The notes below the pieces were generated by a model that made no database searches, was not told the origin of the DNA, and saw only the letters and a program-made list of their open reading frames with translations. Of a stretch of DNA of 64,000 bases, positions 43,410 to 51,678 are shown piece by piece. The translations under genes and the position numbers were made by a program. The stretch lies in NCBI GenBank assembly GCA_003244205.1, contig QHBW01000019.1, forward strand, positions 62,001-126,000, given 5' to 3'. How positions within the stretch are numbered: the stretch's first letter is position 1; every line of letters starts with the position of its first letter. Source of the DNA: Solirubrobacterales bacterium (GTDB lineage: Bacteria > Actinomycetota > Thermoleophilia > Solirubrobacterales > Solirubrobacteraceae).

Positions 43410-44420
43410 CTAGCGTCCGCCGGTCCTGGCCGCCGCGGCCTTGCGCAGCCGTCCACGCGCGCGCGCCGGAGCGGCGCCCTCGGCCTCGAGCGACGGCCGC
43501 TTCGACTGCACCCACAGCACCGCTCCAACGACCAGCAGCCCGCCGGCGACCTGGATCGCTGCGAGCGACTGGCCGAGCGCAAGCCACGCGACGATCGCGG
43601 CGAGCACCGGCTCCAGCGTGGCCACCACTGCGGCGCGAGGCGCGGGGATGTGGCGCAGGGCGGCGAGCATGCAGACGAAGGGCAGCAGCGTCCCGACGAT
43701 CGCCACGCCGAGCGCGGGCAGCAGCCGCTGCGCGCCGTTGAGCTGGTGGAACGGGAATGTCCACGGCGGCTCGACGAGCGCCCAGAACAGCGTGGCGAAG
43801 CCGAATCCCCACAGCAGTGTCGTGGCCGGCGCGTAGCGGTGACCGGAGCGCTCCGATTCGGTCAAATAGAGCGCGAAGCTGATCGCGGCGCCGAACGCGT
43901 AGCCGACGCCGACGGGATCGAGAGCACCCGGGGCATAGGCCTTCAGGACGAGCACGCAGCCGGCGAGCGACAGCGCCGCGGCTCCCCACAGCGAGCGCGC
44001 CAGCTGGCGGCGGTGCACGAGCCGCAGCCACAGCAGCAGCAGCAGCGGCCCGAGATACTGGATCGTGAGCGCGACACCAATCTTCAGACGGGCGATCGCA
44101 GCGAAGTAGGTCGCGCTGACGAGCGCCAGTCCGGCGATCCCCAGGTAGGCGAAGCGGGGGATGTCCGAGGGCGCGACAAGGAGCAGCCGGCGCCCGCGCG
44201 CGCTCGCCGCAAGCACGGCGAGTGCGATCGCCCACGTCAGCGTCGCGCGCAGTTGCGCGAGCCTCGAGGCGCTGACGCCGTGGTCGAGCACGAGCTTTGC
44301 GAGCGTGCCGTTGACGCCCCAGAGCGTTGCCGCGGCGACGGCGAGCAGGTAGCCGCGGCGGGGGGAGCGCTGATCGGCGCGCGCCGGCGCCGACAAGGTA
44401 CGCGGCGACTGCGCGGCCAT
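43410..44420 (-). CDS. EamA/DMT-superfamily transporter
   Basis: A 336-residue exporter with ten helices in two EamA repeats. Repeat 1 begins LLAVAAATLWGVNGTLAKLVL; repeat 2 begins VGVGYAFGAAISFALYL, each ending in a Pro-Leu/Glu-Pro helix (ALTIQYLGPLLLLLWLRL; VVATLEPVLAAIVAWLALGQ). The substrate (amino acids or metabolites) is unknown. The C-terminal tail is Arg/Ala-rich and cytosolic. Confidence 0.9.
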   Translation of the reverse strand: MAAQSPRTLSAPARADQRSPRRGYLLAVAAATLWGVNGTLAKLVLDHGVSASRLAQLRATLTWAIALAVLAASARGRRLLLVAPSDIPRFAYLGIAGLALVSATYFAAIARLKIGVALTIQYLGPLLLLLWLRLVHRRQLARSLWGAAALSLAGCVLVLKAYAPGALDPVGVGYAFGAAISFALYLTESERSGHRYAPATTLLWGFGFATLFWALVEPPWTFPFHQLNGAQRLLPALGVAIVGTLLPFVCMLAALRHIPAPRAAVVATLEPVLAAIVAWLALGQSLAAIQVAGGLLVVGAVLWVQSKRPSLEAEGAAPARARGRLRKAAAARTGGR

Positions 44421-44504
44421 CGTCTCAGTGTGACCGAGGCCGGTGATCCGCCGTGATCAGGCGCCCTTTCGCAGCTGGGGCCCGTGCAATACTCGCCTCA
44501 CACA

Positions 44505-44578
44505 CGGGGCGTGGCGCAGCCTGGCAGCGCGCCTGCTTTGGGAGCAGGAGGTCCCGGGTTCAAATCCCGGCGCCCCGA
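44505..44578 (+). tRNA. tRNA-Pro (anticodon TGG)
   Basis: Cloverleaf by eye: acceptor CGGGGCG (44505-44511) with CGCCCCG (44571-44577), discriminator A 44578. Anticodon stem CCTGC/GCAGG around loop TTTGGGA with TGG at 44539-44541, and T-arm GTTCAAAT. No encoded CCA. Confidence 0.97.
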
Positions 44579-44675
44579 TGGGAGAAGCAGCTGGAAATGG
44601 GCTGGTATTGGGAGCGAGAGTGCCTGTCTGGACTGAAGAGTGATCCCTGTGTCCCGGTGAGTGTGCCGATTTTCG

Positions 44676-44852
44676 GGGATGCTCTCGGGCGTGATACGGC
44701 CGAGCCCATGCCGCGCGACGTCGAGTTCGACACGAACGAGTTCTCAAACGTGCGCCTCGCCTACGCCCACACGTCTACAAGGCCCAAGGAATCACCGCCG
44801 ACGCGCGCTCGTGCTCACCGGCAGAGGCCTCCGCGACGAGCAAGCCAGCGAC
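44676..44852 (+). pseudogene. Remnant of a TraA/RecD-type conjugative helicase-relaxase
   Basis: Reading with two single-base corrections gives FDTNEFSNVRLAYAHT, VYKAQGITAD, then RALVLTGRGLRDEQAS. This is the conserved C-terminal motor motif (YAxTxHKAQGxTxDRAxVL...EQAY) of TraA/MobA relaxase-helicases. The frame breaks near 44771 and again near 44800. Only about 60 codons survive. It lies 100 nt after tRNA-Pro, a common integration site, so it is probably scar tissue of an integrative element. Confidence 0.65.
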
Positions 44853-44920
44853 TACGGCAACGACGCAACCCAGGCGACAGCGCAGACGCACGGACTCATG
44901 CTCCCCCATTCATCGCCCGC

Positions 44921-45391
44921 TCACACATCAGCGGCCTCTCCCGGTTCGCGCTCACCCGCGCAGGCGGGGCACAACCCGACCACCGGAAAGTGGTTGAAGC
45001 GCGCGCGGTAGCCGAATAGCTCCCTGATGCGGTCTCGAACCGGGTCGAGCTGGTCGGGGGTGAGCGTGCGGATCGCGCCGCAGCGTTCGCACGAGAGGTA
45101 TTCCCGCTCGCCGTGACCGACGAGCACGTAGAGCCCTGGTCCGTGACCGAGATGCACGTGGCGCGCGAATCCGTGCTGCTCAAAGGCCTCGAGGTTGCGG
45201 TAGACCGAGGTGGGCTCGAGACTCGAGCTGCGGGCGATCTGCTCGGCCGACACCGGACCTTCCGCGGCGAACAACGCCTCCAACACGAGCCGCCGTGGGG
45301 TCGACACTCGTAGCCCCCGTTGGCGCAGCGCGTCGACGGCATCAGCGAGATCCGTGAACGCCAGTGGTGGCGTGTCGGGAGAGAGCGTCAT
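44921..45391 (-). CDS. Fur-family metalloregulator, likely nickel-responsive (Nur-like)
   Basis: A 156-residue Fur-type repressor. Winged helix: RVSTPRRLVLEALFAAEGPV and LEPTSVYRNLEAFEQHG. Metal-binding region HVHLGHGPGLYVLVGHGERE, then structural zinc Cys pairs CERC and CPAC. The divergent gene is a NiCoT nickel/cobalt permease and a palindrome lies between them, so nickel or cobalt sensing is more likely than iron (inference from context). ATG 45391 matches the family length; longer frame upstream is spurious. Confidence 0.88.
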   Translation of the reverse strand: MTLSPDTPPLAFTDLADAVDALRQRGLRVSTPRRLVLEALFAAEGPVSAEQIARSSSLEPTSVYRNLEAFEQHGFARHVHLGHGPGLYVLVGHGEREYLSCERCGAIRTLTPDQLDPVRDRIRELFGYRARFNHFPVVGLCPACAGEREPGEAADV

Positions 45392-45408
45392 GGCAGCCTC
45401 AAACGTCA

Positions 45409-45435
45409 CACTAATGATATGCACTTGCATTAGTG
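45409..45435. promoter_or_regulatory. Palindromic operator between the Fur-family gene and the nickel permease
   Basis: CACTAATG (45409-45416) and CATTAGTG (45428-45435) are perfect 8-bp inverted repeats with 11 nt between. The block is AT-rich against a GC-rich background and overlaps a TATCAT -10 of the regulator (complement of 45415-45420). It lies 17 nt before the regulator start and 76 nt before the permease start, well placed for autoregulation and permease control. Confidence 0.75.
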
Positions 45436-45511
45436 GGCCGCTCGCGCTAGGTTCTTTCGCCGCTGCCAGTGATCGCCGCCGGGGCGATCTCGTGTCATTG
45501 GAGCGGTGCTG

Positions 45512-46654
45512 ATGGAAGCGGTGCCCCAAGCCTCCCGCCGGTCTCGGGTCAAGCACGCGCTGACCCCCGGGGAGTGGCGTCGTGCTGCTGGCATGGTCGC
45601 GGTCATCGGCGGGTTGCACGTGATCGGCTTCGGCATCCTGATCCTCGTCGTGGCGCCACAGCACTACCGCCTCGGATCGACTGGCACGTTCGCGATCGGC
45701 ACCGGTATCACGGCCTATACGCTTGGCCTGCGCCACGCCTTCGACGCCGACCACGTCTCGGCGATCGACAACACGACGCGCAAGCTGATGAGCGAGGGCA
45801 AGCGCCCGCTGAGCGTCGGCTTCTTCTTCTCGCTCGGCCACTCCACGATCGTCTTCACGCTCGCCCTCCTCTTGGCGATCGGCGTCAAGGCGCTCAGCGG
45901 CTCAGTCCAGAACGGCCAGTCGACGCTGCACAAGGCGACCAACGTCATCGGCACGACCGTATCGGGGACGTTCCTCTACATGATCGCGGCGCTGAACATC
46001 GTGATCTTGGTCAGCATCCTGCGGATCTTCTTCGAGATGCGCGCTGGCAAGTACGACGAAGAGCAACTCGAGCAAGAGCTGAACTCACGCGGGTTCATGA
46101 ACCGCCTCTTTGGACGCTTCACAAAGGCGGTCAAGCAGCCATGGCAGATGTACCCGGTCGGGATGCTGTTCGGGCTAGGCTTTGATACCGCGAGCGAGGT
46201 GGCGTTGCTCGTCCTGGCCGGCAGCGCCGGGGCGGCCGGGCTGCCGTTCTACGCGATCCTCTGCCTGCCGGTCCTGTTTGCCGCCGGCATGTCGCTACTG
46301 GACACGATCGACGGGTCGTTTATGAACTTTGCCTACGGCTGGGCGTTCTCCAAACCCGTGCGCAAGGTCTACTACAACATTACGATCACGGGACTGTCGA
46401 TTGCGGTCGCGATGTTCATCGGAACGATCGAGCTCGTTGGCCTGATCACGGACAAGCTTGGGCTCAAGGGCTCCGTCGTCGACTGGTTTCAAAACTTCAA
46501 CATCAACACGGCCGGCCTCATCATCGTCGGCATGTTCGTGGCGACCTGGCTGATCGCCCTCGCCGTCTGGCGTTTCGCGCGAATCGAGGAGAAGTGGACG
46601 GCTGGCATGGAGGCAGGCGCCAGCCCCAAGGAAATAGCCGCCGTCGACGGGTAG
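45512..46654 (+). CDS. NiCoT-family nickel/cobalt permease
   Basis: A 380-residue high-affinity Ni2+/Co2+ importer with about eight helices. The family signature RHAFDADHVSAIDNTTRK on helix 2 is intact (H-x4-D-H metal site), followed by GFFFSLGHSTIVF and LFGLGFDTASEVALL. A charged loop around residues 170-205 lies between the halves. ATG 45512 has GGAG 8 nt upstream; GTG 45506 is an alternative. It is divergent from the Fur-family regulator with the palindrome in between. Confidence 0.94.
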   Translation: MEAVPQASRRSRVKHALTPGEWRRAAGMVAVIGGLHVIGFGILILVVAPQHYRLGSTGTFAIGTGITAYTLGLRHAFDADHVSAIDNTTRKLMSEGKRPLSVGFFFSLGHSTIVFTLALLLAIGVKALSGSVQNGQSTLHKATNVIGTTVSGTFLYMIAALNIVILVSILRIFFEMRAGKYDEEQLEQELNSRGFMNRLFGRFTKAVKQPWQMYPVGMLFGLGFDTASEVALLVLAGSAGAAGLPFYAILCLPVLFAAGMSLLDTIDGSFMNFAYGWAFSKPVRKVYYNITITGLSIAVAMFIGTIELVGLITDKLGLKGSVVDWFQNFNINTAGLIIVGMFVATWLIALAVWRFARIEEKWTAGMEAGASPKEIAAVDG

Positions 46655-46702
46655 GCGACCCCAAGTCAGTGGTCGGCGGCGTCCACACGGTAGAACAGCA
46701 GC

Positions 46703-47725
46703 GTGAGTCCACGCGCATGGATCGCCTTCGGCGGCGTCGCGACGCTTTGGGGAATCCCCTACCTCTTCATCAAGGTGTCCGACGACGGCGGCATCCCGCC
46801 GGTGTTCCTGGCCTGGTCCAGGCTCACGCTCGCGGCGGGTGTGCTGTTGGCACTGTCGAAGCGCGCCGGCGTGCTCGGTCCCCTGCGCGGCCGGCTGCGG
46901 TGGCTGGTGATCTACGCGGCGCTCGAGATGGCTATCCCATTCCCGCTGATCGCGACGGGCGAGCAGCGCATCGCCTCATCGCTGGCGGCGATCCTCATCG
47001 CCACGGTTCCGCTGATCATCGCGCTGCTGGCGTTGCGCTTCGATCCCACGGAGCGCGTCAACGGGCGGCGATTGGCCGGTCTCGCGGTCGGGCTCGCGGG
47101 AGTTGTCGCGCTCGTGGGGATCGACGTCGCCGGCCGACCCAGCGAGTTGATCGGGGCCGCGATGGTGCTACTGGCGGCGGTCGGCTACGCCGCCGGTCCG
47201 ATGATCTTCAACCGCAAACTCGCAGACCTCGACCCCCGCGCAGCGATGGGAGCGGCGCTGGCGCTGGCCGCCATTGTGCTGACGCCAGCTGCCGCGCTCG
47301 ATCCGCCCCAGGCGAGGCCGTCGGCGGGCGCGCTGATGGCGGTCGTCGTGCTCGGCCTCTTCTGCACCGCCGCTGCATTCGTGCTGTTCGCGGGACTGGT
47401 TAGCGAGATCGGTCCCGGCCGCGCGGCCGTGATCACCTACATCGCGCCGATCGTCGCGGTCGCCTTGGGCGTGACCGTCCTGGGGGAGAGCATTGGGGCG
47501 GGTGCGGTGGCGGGCCTGCTGCTGATCCTCGCCGGGTCGTGGATCTCGACCGATGGACGCCTGCCGCCTGGGGTCGCCGCCGTGAGCTCGCGGGTCTCGC
47601 GGCGGCGTCGTCGACGGCCCGGCGCGCCGGCTTCCGGGCTGCGACCACCGCTGGAGCACTCCATGCCGGGACGGCCCGATGCGCCGGGCGCAAGCGCCAG
47701 CGCGTCAGGGTACGAGCGCGGCTAG
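46703..47725 (+). CDS. EamA/DMT-superfamily transporter (second copy)
   Basis: A 340-residue DMT exporter with two EamA repeats: WIAFGGVATLWGIPYLFIKV at the start, SLAAILIATVPLIIALLALRF closing repeat 1, and VITYIAPIVAVALGVTVLGE closing repeat 2. The tail (~residues 295-340) is Arg/Pro/Ser-rich and cytosolic. The substrate is unknown. GTG 46703. The stop overlaps the ROK kinase stop on the other strand (CTAG), with no room for a terminator between. Confidence 0.9.
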   Translation: MSPRAWIAFGGVATLWGIPYLFIKVSDDGGIPPVFLAWSRLTLAAGVLLALSKRAGVLGPLRGRLRWLVIYAALEMAIPFPLIATGEQRIASSLAAILIATVPLIIALLALRFDPTERVNGRRLAGLAVGLAGVVALVGIDVAGRPSELIGAAMVLLAAVGYAAGPMIFNRKLADLDPRAAMGAALALAAIVLTPAAALDPPQARPSAGALMAVVVLGLFCTAAAFVLFAGLVSEIGPGRAAVITYIAPIVAVALGVTVLGESIGAGAVAGLLLILAGSWISTDGRLPPGVAAVSSRVSRRRRRRPGAPASGLRPPLEHSMPGRPDAPGASASASGYERG

Positions 47726-48789
47726 TCCGCGGCGCGGGGGCGCCGGCGGCGCGCCGGGGGATGGCGCTTGGTGACGGACTCGCGGACGCTGAGGGAGGCG
47801 CCAAGCGCGCCCGAGAGATCGCCCAGTCCGGCGACGTGAAAATTCGGCGGGCGATCATCGACGAACAGGTGGGGATGCATCGCCGCCTCGACGCGGCGCG
47901 CGCCCGCTTCGCCGAAGCGCACCCCGAGACCGCCGCCGAGGATCACCGCCTCGACGTCGACAAGGTTGATCGCAGAGGCGATGCCGACTCCTAGCGCCTC
48001 GATCGCACGGTCGATCAAGCGGGTCGCGACGGGGTCGCCGGCATGCAGCGCGCGCTCCCAGATCGAGCTGGTCAGGCGCGGGCGGTCATGCTTCTTCATG
48101 AGCGAGAAGAGCTTCGTCTTCTCGCCGCGGTGCTCGGCCTTGCGGGCAGCCACTTCCATTGCGGCGCGACCGGCGTAGGCCTCCAGACAGCCGCGCCGCC
48201 CGCAGGGGCAACGAGCGCCGGCGCGGCGGATCACCATGTGGCCGATCTCGCCAGCGGCTCCACGCCCACGCCAGGGCTTGCCGTCGAAGACGAGGCCGCC
48301 GCCGATCCCGGTGCCCCAGAAGACGCCCAGCAGGGAGCGATACGGCTTGCCAGCTCCAAGCTCGAACTCCGCGGCTGTCGCCGCCTGGACGTCGTTGGCG
48401 ACGCGCACCTTCGTGCCAAAGGCCTCCGAGAGCACGGCAGCGAGCGGGAAGGGCTCGATCCAGTCCGAGAGGTTGCCCGCGCGCGCCACCGTCCCGGAAG
48501 CGGAGTCGACCGAGCCGGGCGAGCACACGCCGACGCCGCGTAGAGCACCGCTCTCGACGCAAGCGTCGCCGGCGGCGGCGGTCATCGTCGCCACCATCGC
48601 CGCAGCGATCGCCTGTGGTCCTCCGTCCTGCGGTGTCGGCTGGCGCGCCTTGCCGAGTACCTTGCTGGCCTCGTCGGCGACGATCGCCTGGATCTTGCTG
48701 CCGCCGAGGTCGATGCCGCCATAGGCACCCTTTGGACGGGTTCGTCGCGAGGGCGAACGACGCGTCCCGGGGCCGGTCGGCGAGGCCAT
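47722..48789 (-). CDS. ROK-family sugar kinase (glucokinase-like)
   Basis: About 355 residues. ATP loop GGIDLGGSKIQAIVADE, sugar site VRVANDVQAATAAEF, phosphate 2 loop GVFWGTGIGGGLVF, catalytic/His site AAGEIGHMVI, and the ROK zinc site CPCGRRGCLEAYAGRAAM. All points to a ROK kinase with no N-terminal HTH, so an enzyme not a repressor; glucose or a related hexose/amino sugar is likely. ATG 48789 gives MASPTGPGTRR; longer starts at 48801 and 48843 exist. Confidence 0.9.
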   Translation of the reverse strand: MASPTGPGTRRSPSRRTRPKGAYGGIDLGGSKIQAIVADEASKVLGKARQPTPQDGGPQAIAAAMVATMTAAAGDACVESGALRGVGVCSPGSVDSASGTVARAGNLSDWIEPFPLAAVLSEAFGTKVRVANDVQAATAAEFELGAGKPYRSLLGVFWGTGIGGGLVFDGKPWRGRGAAGEIGHMVIRRAGARCPCGRRGCLEAYAGRAAMEVAARKAEHRGEKTKLFSLMKKHDRPRLTSSIWERALHAGDPVATRLIDRAIEALGVGIASAINLVDVEAVILGGGLGVRFGEAGARRVEAAMHPHLFVDDRPPNFHVAGLGDLSGALGASLSVRESVTKRHPPARRRRPRAAD

Positions 48790-48889
48790 GGCGTAAAGCA
48801 TGTCGCAGTTGCACCGACGGCGCACGCCCGCTCGCGGCGCCACGGCTTGTTACAACTGAGCCCGCGCGGGCGCGATCGGCGCCCCGTTA

Positions 48890-48963
48890 GCCCCCGTAGC
48901 TCAGCTGGATAGAGCGGCGGCCTTCTAAGCCGCGGGTCGCAGGTTCGAGTCCTGCCGGGGGCA
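48890..48963 (+). tRNA. tRNA-Arg (anticodon TCT)
   Basis: Acceptor GCCCCCG (48890-48896) with CGGGGGC (48956-48962), discriminator A. D-arm GCTC/GAGC, anticodon stem GCGGC/GCCGC around CTTCTAA (TCT), T-arm GCAGG-TTCGAGT-CCTGC. No encoded CCA. Confidence 0.97.
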
Positions 48964-48972
48964 CTGTGCCCG

Positions 48973-49140
48973 TCAGCGACTTCGGGCTACCGCGCGCTTG
49001 AGTTCTGCCTTGTCCATCTTCGATCGTTCGTGTATGTCGAGCTTCCGCGCTTGCGCCTCCAGCTCCTTCCGCGTCGGCGCATCGCCGCGGCGCACCGCTG
49101 CGGCTTCCTTGCCAAGGGCGGTGCGTGTCTGCTCCATCAT
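48973..49140 (-). CDS. 55-residue protein with a Rho-N/SAP-like helical segment
   Basis: ATG 49140 (tandem ATGATG), stop TGA at 48973-48975. The central and C-terminal part TRKELEAQARKLDIHERSKM followed by DKAELKRAVARSR resembles the small helix-extended-loop-helix of Rho N-terminal/SAP-like nucleic-acid-binding motifs. Basic, soluble. It ends 10 nt from tRNA-Arg, antisense to it. Identity by eye only; could bind RNA or DNA. Confidence 0.6.
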   Translation of the reverse strand: MMEQTRTALGKEAAAVRRGDAPTRKELEAQARKLDIHERSKMDKAELKRAVARSR

Positions 49141-49241
49141 GGAAGCGACGCGCCGATTGCGCCGGATGCTTCGTACGCGATCTCGTCACACGCCCGGTCG
49201 GCCAAGGGTAATTCGACGCCAGCCGGCGCTCCGCCCGACGC

Positions 49242-49415
49242 TCAGATCGGGCGCGGGCTCGGATTCGGGGGAAGCGGGCCGGGATCTGGCCCCGGTGTCG
49301 GAGGAGCGGGATCCGGGCCCGGCGGTCCACCGGGGTCGGGCATCGGTGGGGCGGGGTCGGGACTGGGCGTTGGGGGCATCGGAACCTCGGCGACCGGACG
49401 GGTGAGCGTAGGCAT
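49242..49415 (-). CDS. 57-residue proline-rich protein
   Basis: ATG 49415 has GGAGAG 6 nt upstream, a good ribosome-binding site. The first dozen residues (MPTLTRPVAEVPMPP) are followed by an almost pure Pro/Asp/Gly/Ser run (PDPAPPMPDPGGPPGPDP and similar). Likely extended and unstructured; no signal peptide or membrane helix. Function unknown. An in-frame ATG at 49448 is also possible. Confidence 0.5.
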   Translation of the reverse strand: MPTLTRPVAEVPMPPTPSPDPAPPMPDPGGPPGPDPAPPTPGPDPGPLPPNPSPRPI

Positions 49416-49509
49416 GTCGTGCTCTCCAAGCTGGGTGAACGTCATCACCCAACATTACGCTCCATCTCGGCGCGTCGCATGCGGCGCTGAGGCGCAGCAC
49501 CAACGCCGC

Positions 49510-49881
49510 TCAGACGCTGCGCGCGCTGCGCTGTGCTTCAAGCCCCCAGGAGACGATCCGCTCGGGGTGAATGCGGATCATCGGCCGTGGGTCATTGATC
49601 GCCTCGGCACGACCGCGGATCTCGATGCCGCGCGGTCGCCAGGGATCGGTGCTGGCGAGGTCATCGATCACGATCGCGGCGCGGCCGTTGCGCGTCACGT
49701 CGCGGAACTTCTTTGACTGCTCGAAGTCGCGGCCGCCGATGTCGATCGTGTCGATCTCTGTGTTGTGGATCCACCCGACGGGCACGACGTGCGGCGTTCC
49801 GTCTTTGCCCACGGTGGCGATCCGCGCCAAGTGACGCTCGCCGTGGAGGTAGGCGAGCTCGGCTTCGTTGAAGATGCTCAC
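49510..49881 (-). CDS. PPOX-class (F420/flavin-binding) family protein
   Basis: About 123 residues of the pyridoxamine-5'-phosphate oxidase-like split beta-barrel. FNEAELAYLHGERHLARIAT then VGKDGTPHVVPVGW is the typical start of the actinobacterial F420-dependent PPOX group; FEQSKKFRDVTRNGRAAIVI and RGIEIRGRAEAI follow, ending RIHPERIVSWGL. F420 versus FMN cannot be told by eye. GTG 49881 overlaps the QueA-like stop (GTGA), so the pair is co-translated. Confidence 0.9.
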   Translation of the reverse strand: MSIFNEAELAYLHGERHLARIATVGKDGTPHVVPVGWIHNTEIDTIDIGGRDFEQSKKFRDVTRNGRAAIVIDDLASTDPWRPRGIEIRGRAEAINDPRPMIRIHPERIVSWGLEAQRSARSV

Positions 49882-50933
49882 TGGACGCCGCGTAGCGTCC
49901 GCCGGGGGAGAAGCAAGTGAAGGTCGCCGAACTCGTGGCGCAGATAGCCGGCCTGGGCTGCGGCCGCGTAGCAACGCTCGAGGACCCGCCCGCCGGCGAT
50001 CGAGTCCAGCAGCTGGAGGTGCGACGCGTCGGGATCGTGGAAGCCGCTCACGATCCCGTCCACAGCGCGAACGCCACGCGCGGGCTCGACGACGAGGTCC
50101 GTCCAACCGCTCCTCGCGCGAACCAGACCATCCTCGTCGCAGGCCGATTCGAGCGCGCGCACGACCGTGGTTCCGACCGCGACGACGCGACCGCCGAGCC
50201 GCCGGGCGAGGTTGACCCGCTCGGCGGTAGCTCGGGAGACGGCGAAGCGCTCGGGGTAGGGCCGCTCTCCGCGCTCCAGCGACGAGACCCCGGTGTGCAA
50301 CAGCAGCGGGGCGACATCGATCCCCCGCGCCACGAGCCGCGTCACAAGCTCGGCGCTGAAGGGGCGCCCGGCGCTCGGCATCTCGGCGCTGCCGGGCTCC
50401 GTCGCGTAGGGGGTCTGGTATGCGCTCAGCGGCCAGCGACCGTCGACGTGCCCGTAGCGGATCGGCTCGCCATGGCGAGCGAGGTAGTCGTGGAGGGGGA
50501 GAGGAAGGAAAAGGGCGGCGACCCACAGACGACTCCCGAGGTAGGGGGCCAACAGCTCAGCGCTTGCACCGCCCTGCAGCGCGAGTCGCTCTCCCGCGCG
50601 TCCGTCGTGCACGCGGGCGCCGTCGCGACGCAGCTCGACGACCCAGCGGTCGCCCTCGTCGTCGGGTGCAGGCGTCGAGAGATGCAGTGCGAGCGCGCCA
50701 CCGTCGGCGCGGTGCGCGGGAAGCGCAGCCGGCAGCGTCGCCGACGAGTTGACCACGACGACGTCGCCGGGGGCGAGCAGCTCCGGCAGCTCCGCGAAGC
50801 GCGTGTGGCGAAGCTCTCCGCCCGGGAGCGAGGCGACGAGCAGGCGCACGTCGTCGCGGGCAAGGCCACGTGCCTCGGGGGGGACGCGCGCTTCGCGCAG
50901 CTCCGGGAGCTGCCCGGCGAGCGCGGTCGTCAT
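49878..50933 (-). CDS. queA: S-adenosylmethionine:tRNA ribosyltransferase-isomerase (QueA-like)
   Basis: A 351-residue QueA-family protein, in queuosine synthesis transferring the ribosyl part of SAM to preQ1-tRNA. Family marks: DVRLLVASLPGGELRHTRF, GDVVVVNSSATLPAALPA, IRYGHVDGRWPLSAYQTPYA, ELVTRLVARGIDVAPLLLHT and VAVGTTVVRALESA. Actinobacteria carry QueA-like paralogues with no other queuosine genes, so the substrate may differ. It overlaps the neighbours at both ends. Confidence 0.85.
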   Translation of the reverse strand: MTTALAGQLPELREARVPPEARGLARDDVRLLVASLPGGELRHTRFAELPELLAPGDVVVVNSSATLPAALPAHRADGGALALHLSTPAPDDEGDRWVVELRRDGARVHDGRAGERLALQGGASAELLAPYLGSRLWVAALFLPLPLHDYLARHGEPIRYGHVDGRWPLSAYQTPYATEPGSAEMPSAGRPFSAELVTRLVARGIDVAPLLLHTGVSSLERGERPYPERFAVSRATAERVNLARRLGGRVVAVGTTVVRALESACDEDGLVRARSGWTDLVVEPARGVRAVDGIVSGFHDPDASHLQLLDSIAGGRVLERCYAAAAQAGYLRHEFGDLHLLLPRRTLRGVQ

Positions 50934-51615
50934 GCCGGCGCCACAGCGATGTCGGCCGCACGGTAGCGACCGCTCGGCAGGCCGCCGTCGATCAAGGCGA
51001 GCAGACGGGGGACGCTGTCCTCCGGCGGCGCTCGGTCGGAGATGTCCTCGCCGGGGAAGGCGTCCTGGTGCATCCTCGTGCGCATGTCCCCGGGATCCAC
51101 GCTGTAGATGCGCAGGTCCGGCCGTTCGACTCCGAGGACCCGGGTCAGCTGCTCGAGTGCGGCCTTCGAGGAGCCGTAGCCGCCCCAGCCCTCGTAGGCC
51201 TCCACCGCCGCATCGGAGGTGACAGTGATGACGCTCGCGCCGCCGGGGAGTCGTGGAAGCGCGAGCTGGACGAGCGCGAGCGGCGCCAGCACGTTGACGC
51301 GGTAGACGGCTTCCAGCTCGGCGAGGGGGTAGTCGGCGAGCGCCGGCAGCGGGGAAGGTCCAAGCGCGCTGGCGTTGTTGACGAGCAAGTCGATCCGCGC
51401 CCCCGCCGCCTCGATCAGCTCGCGTCGGTGCTCTGGATCGGCGACGTCCCCGGCGACGCCGACACCGCCGTGACCGCTGCCAGCTCGGCGCGTGCTCGCT
51501 CGAGCGCCTCGCCGCCGCGGGCGTCGATCACGAGCCGCCAAGCGCGCGTCGCCAGGCCGTGCGCGAGCGCAAGACCCAGTCCTCGCGAGGCGCCCGTGAT
51601 GACCGCGATTGGCAT
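50930..51615 (-). pseudogene. Short-chain dehydrogenase/reductase broken by one frameshift
   Basis: The N-terminal part from ATG 51615 (AVITGASRGLGLALAHGLA, the NAD(P) glycine motif) and the C-terminal part (DLLVNNASALG, ITVTSDAAVEAYEGWGGYGS with the catalytic Tyr/Lys region YGSSKAALEQL, VDPGDMRTRM) are in different frames. They join at about 51461-51473 if one base is added. All SDR elements are otherwise present, so this is a very recent break or a sequencing/assembly error. It overlaps the queA start codon. Confidence 0.8.
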
Positions 51616-51678
51616 GGCTCTGACGCTAGGCCTCCAACGGCTCGCGCACCATCGGCAATTGGCCCTAGGGCGAAAGGC

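Noticed and set aside
44453-45019. 188-codon + frame spanning tRNA-Pro and the following region as one gene
   Set aside because: It reads through the tRNA and into the antisense of the Fur-family gene; only the TraA-like scrap inside has meaning.
50930-51615. Programmed frameshift in the SDR gene
   Set aside because: No slippery heptamer or following structure recognised; a plain indel or error is simpler.
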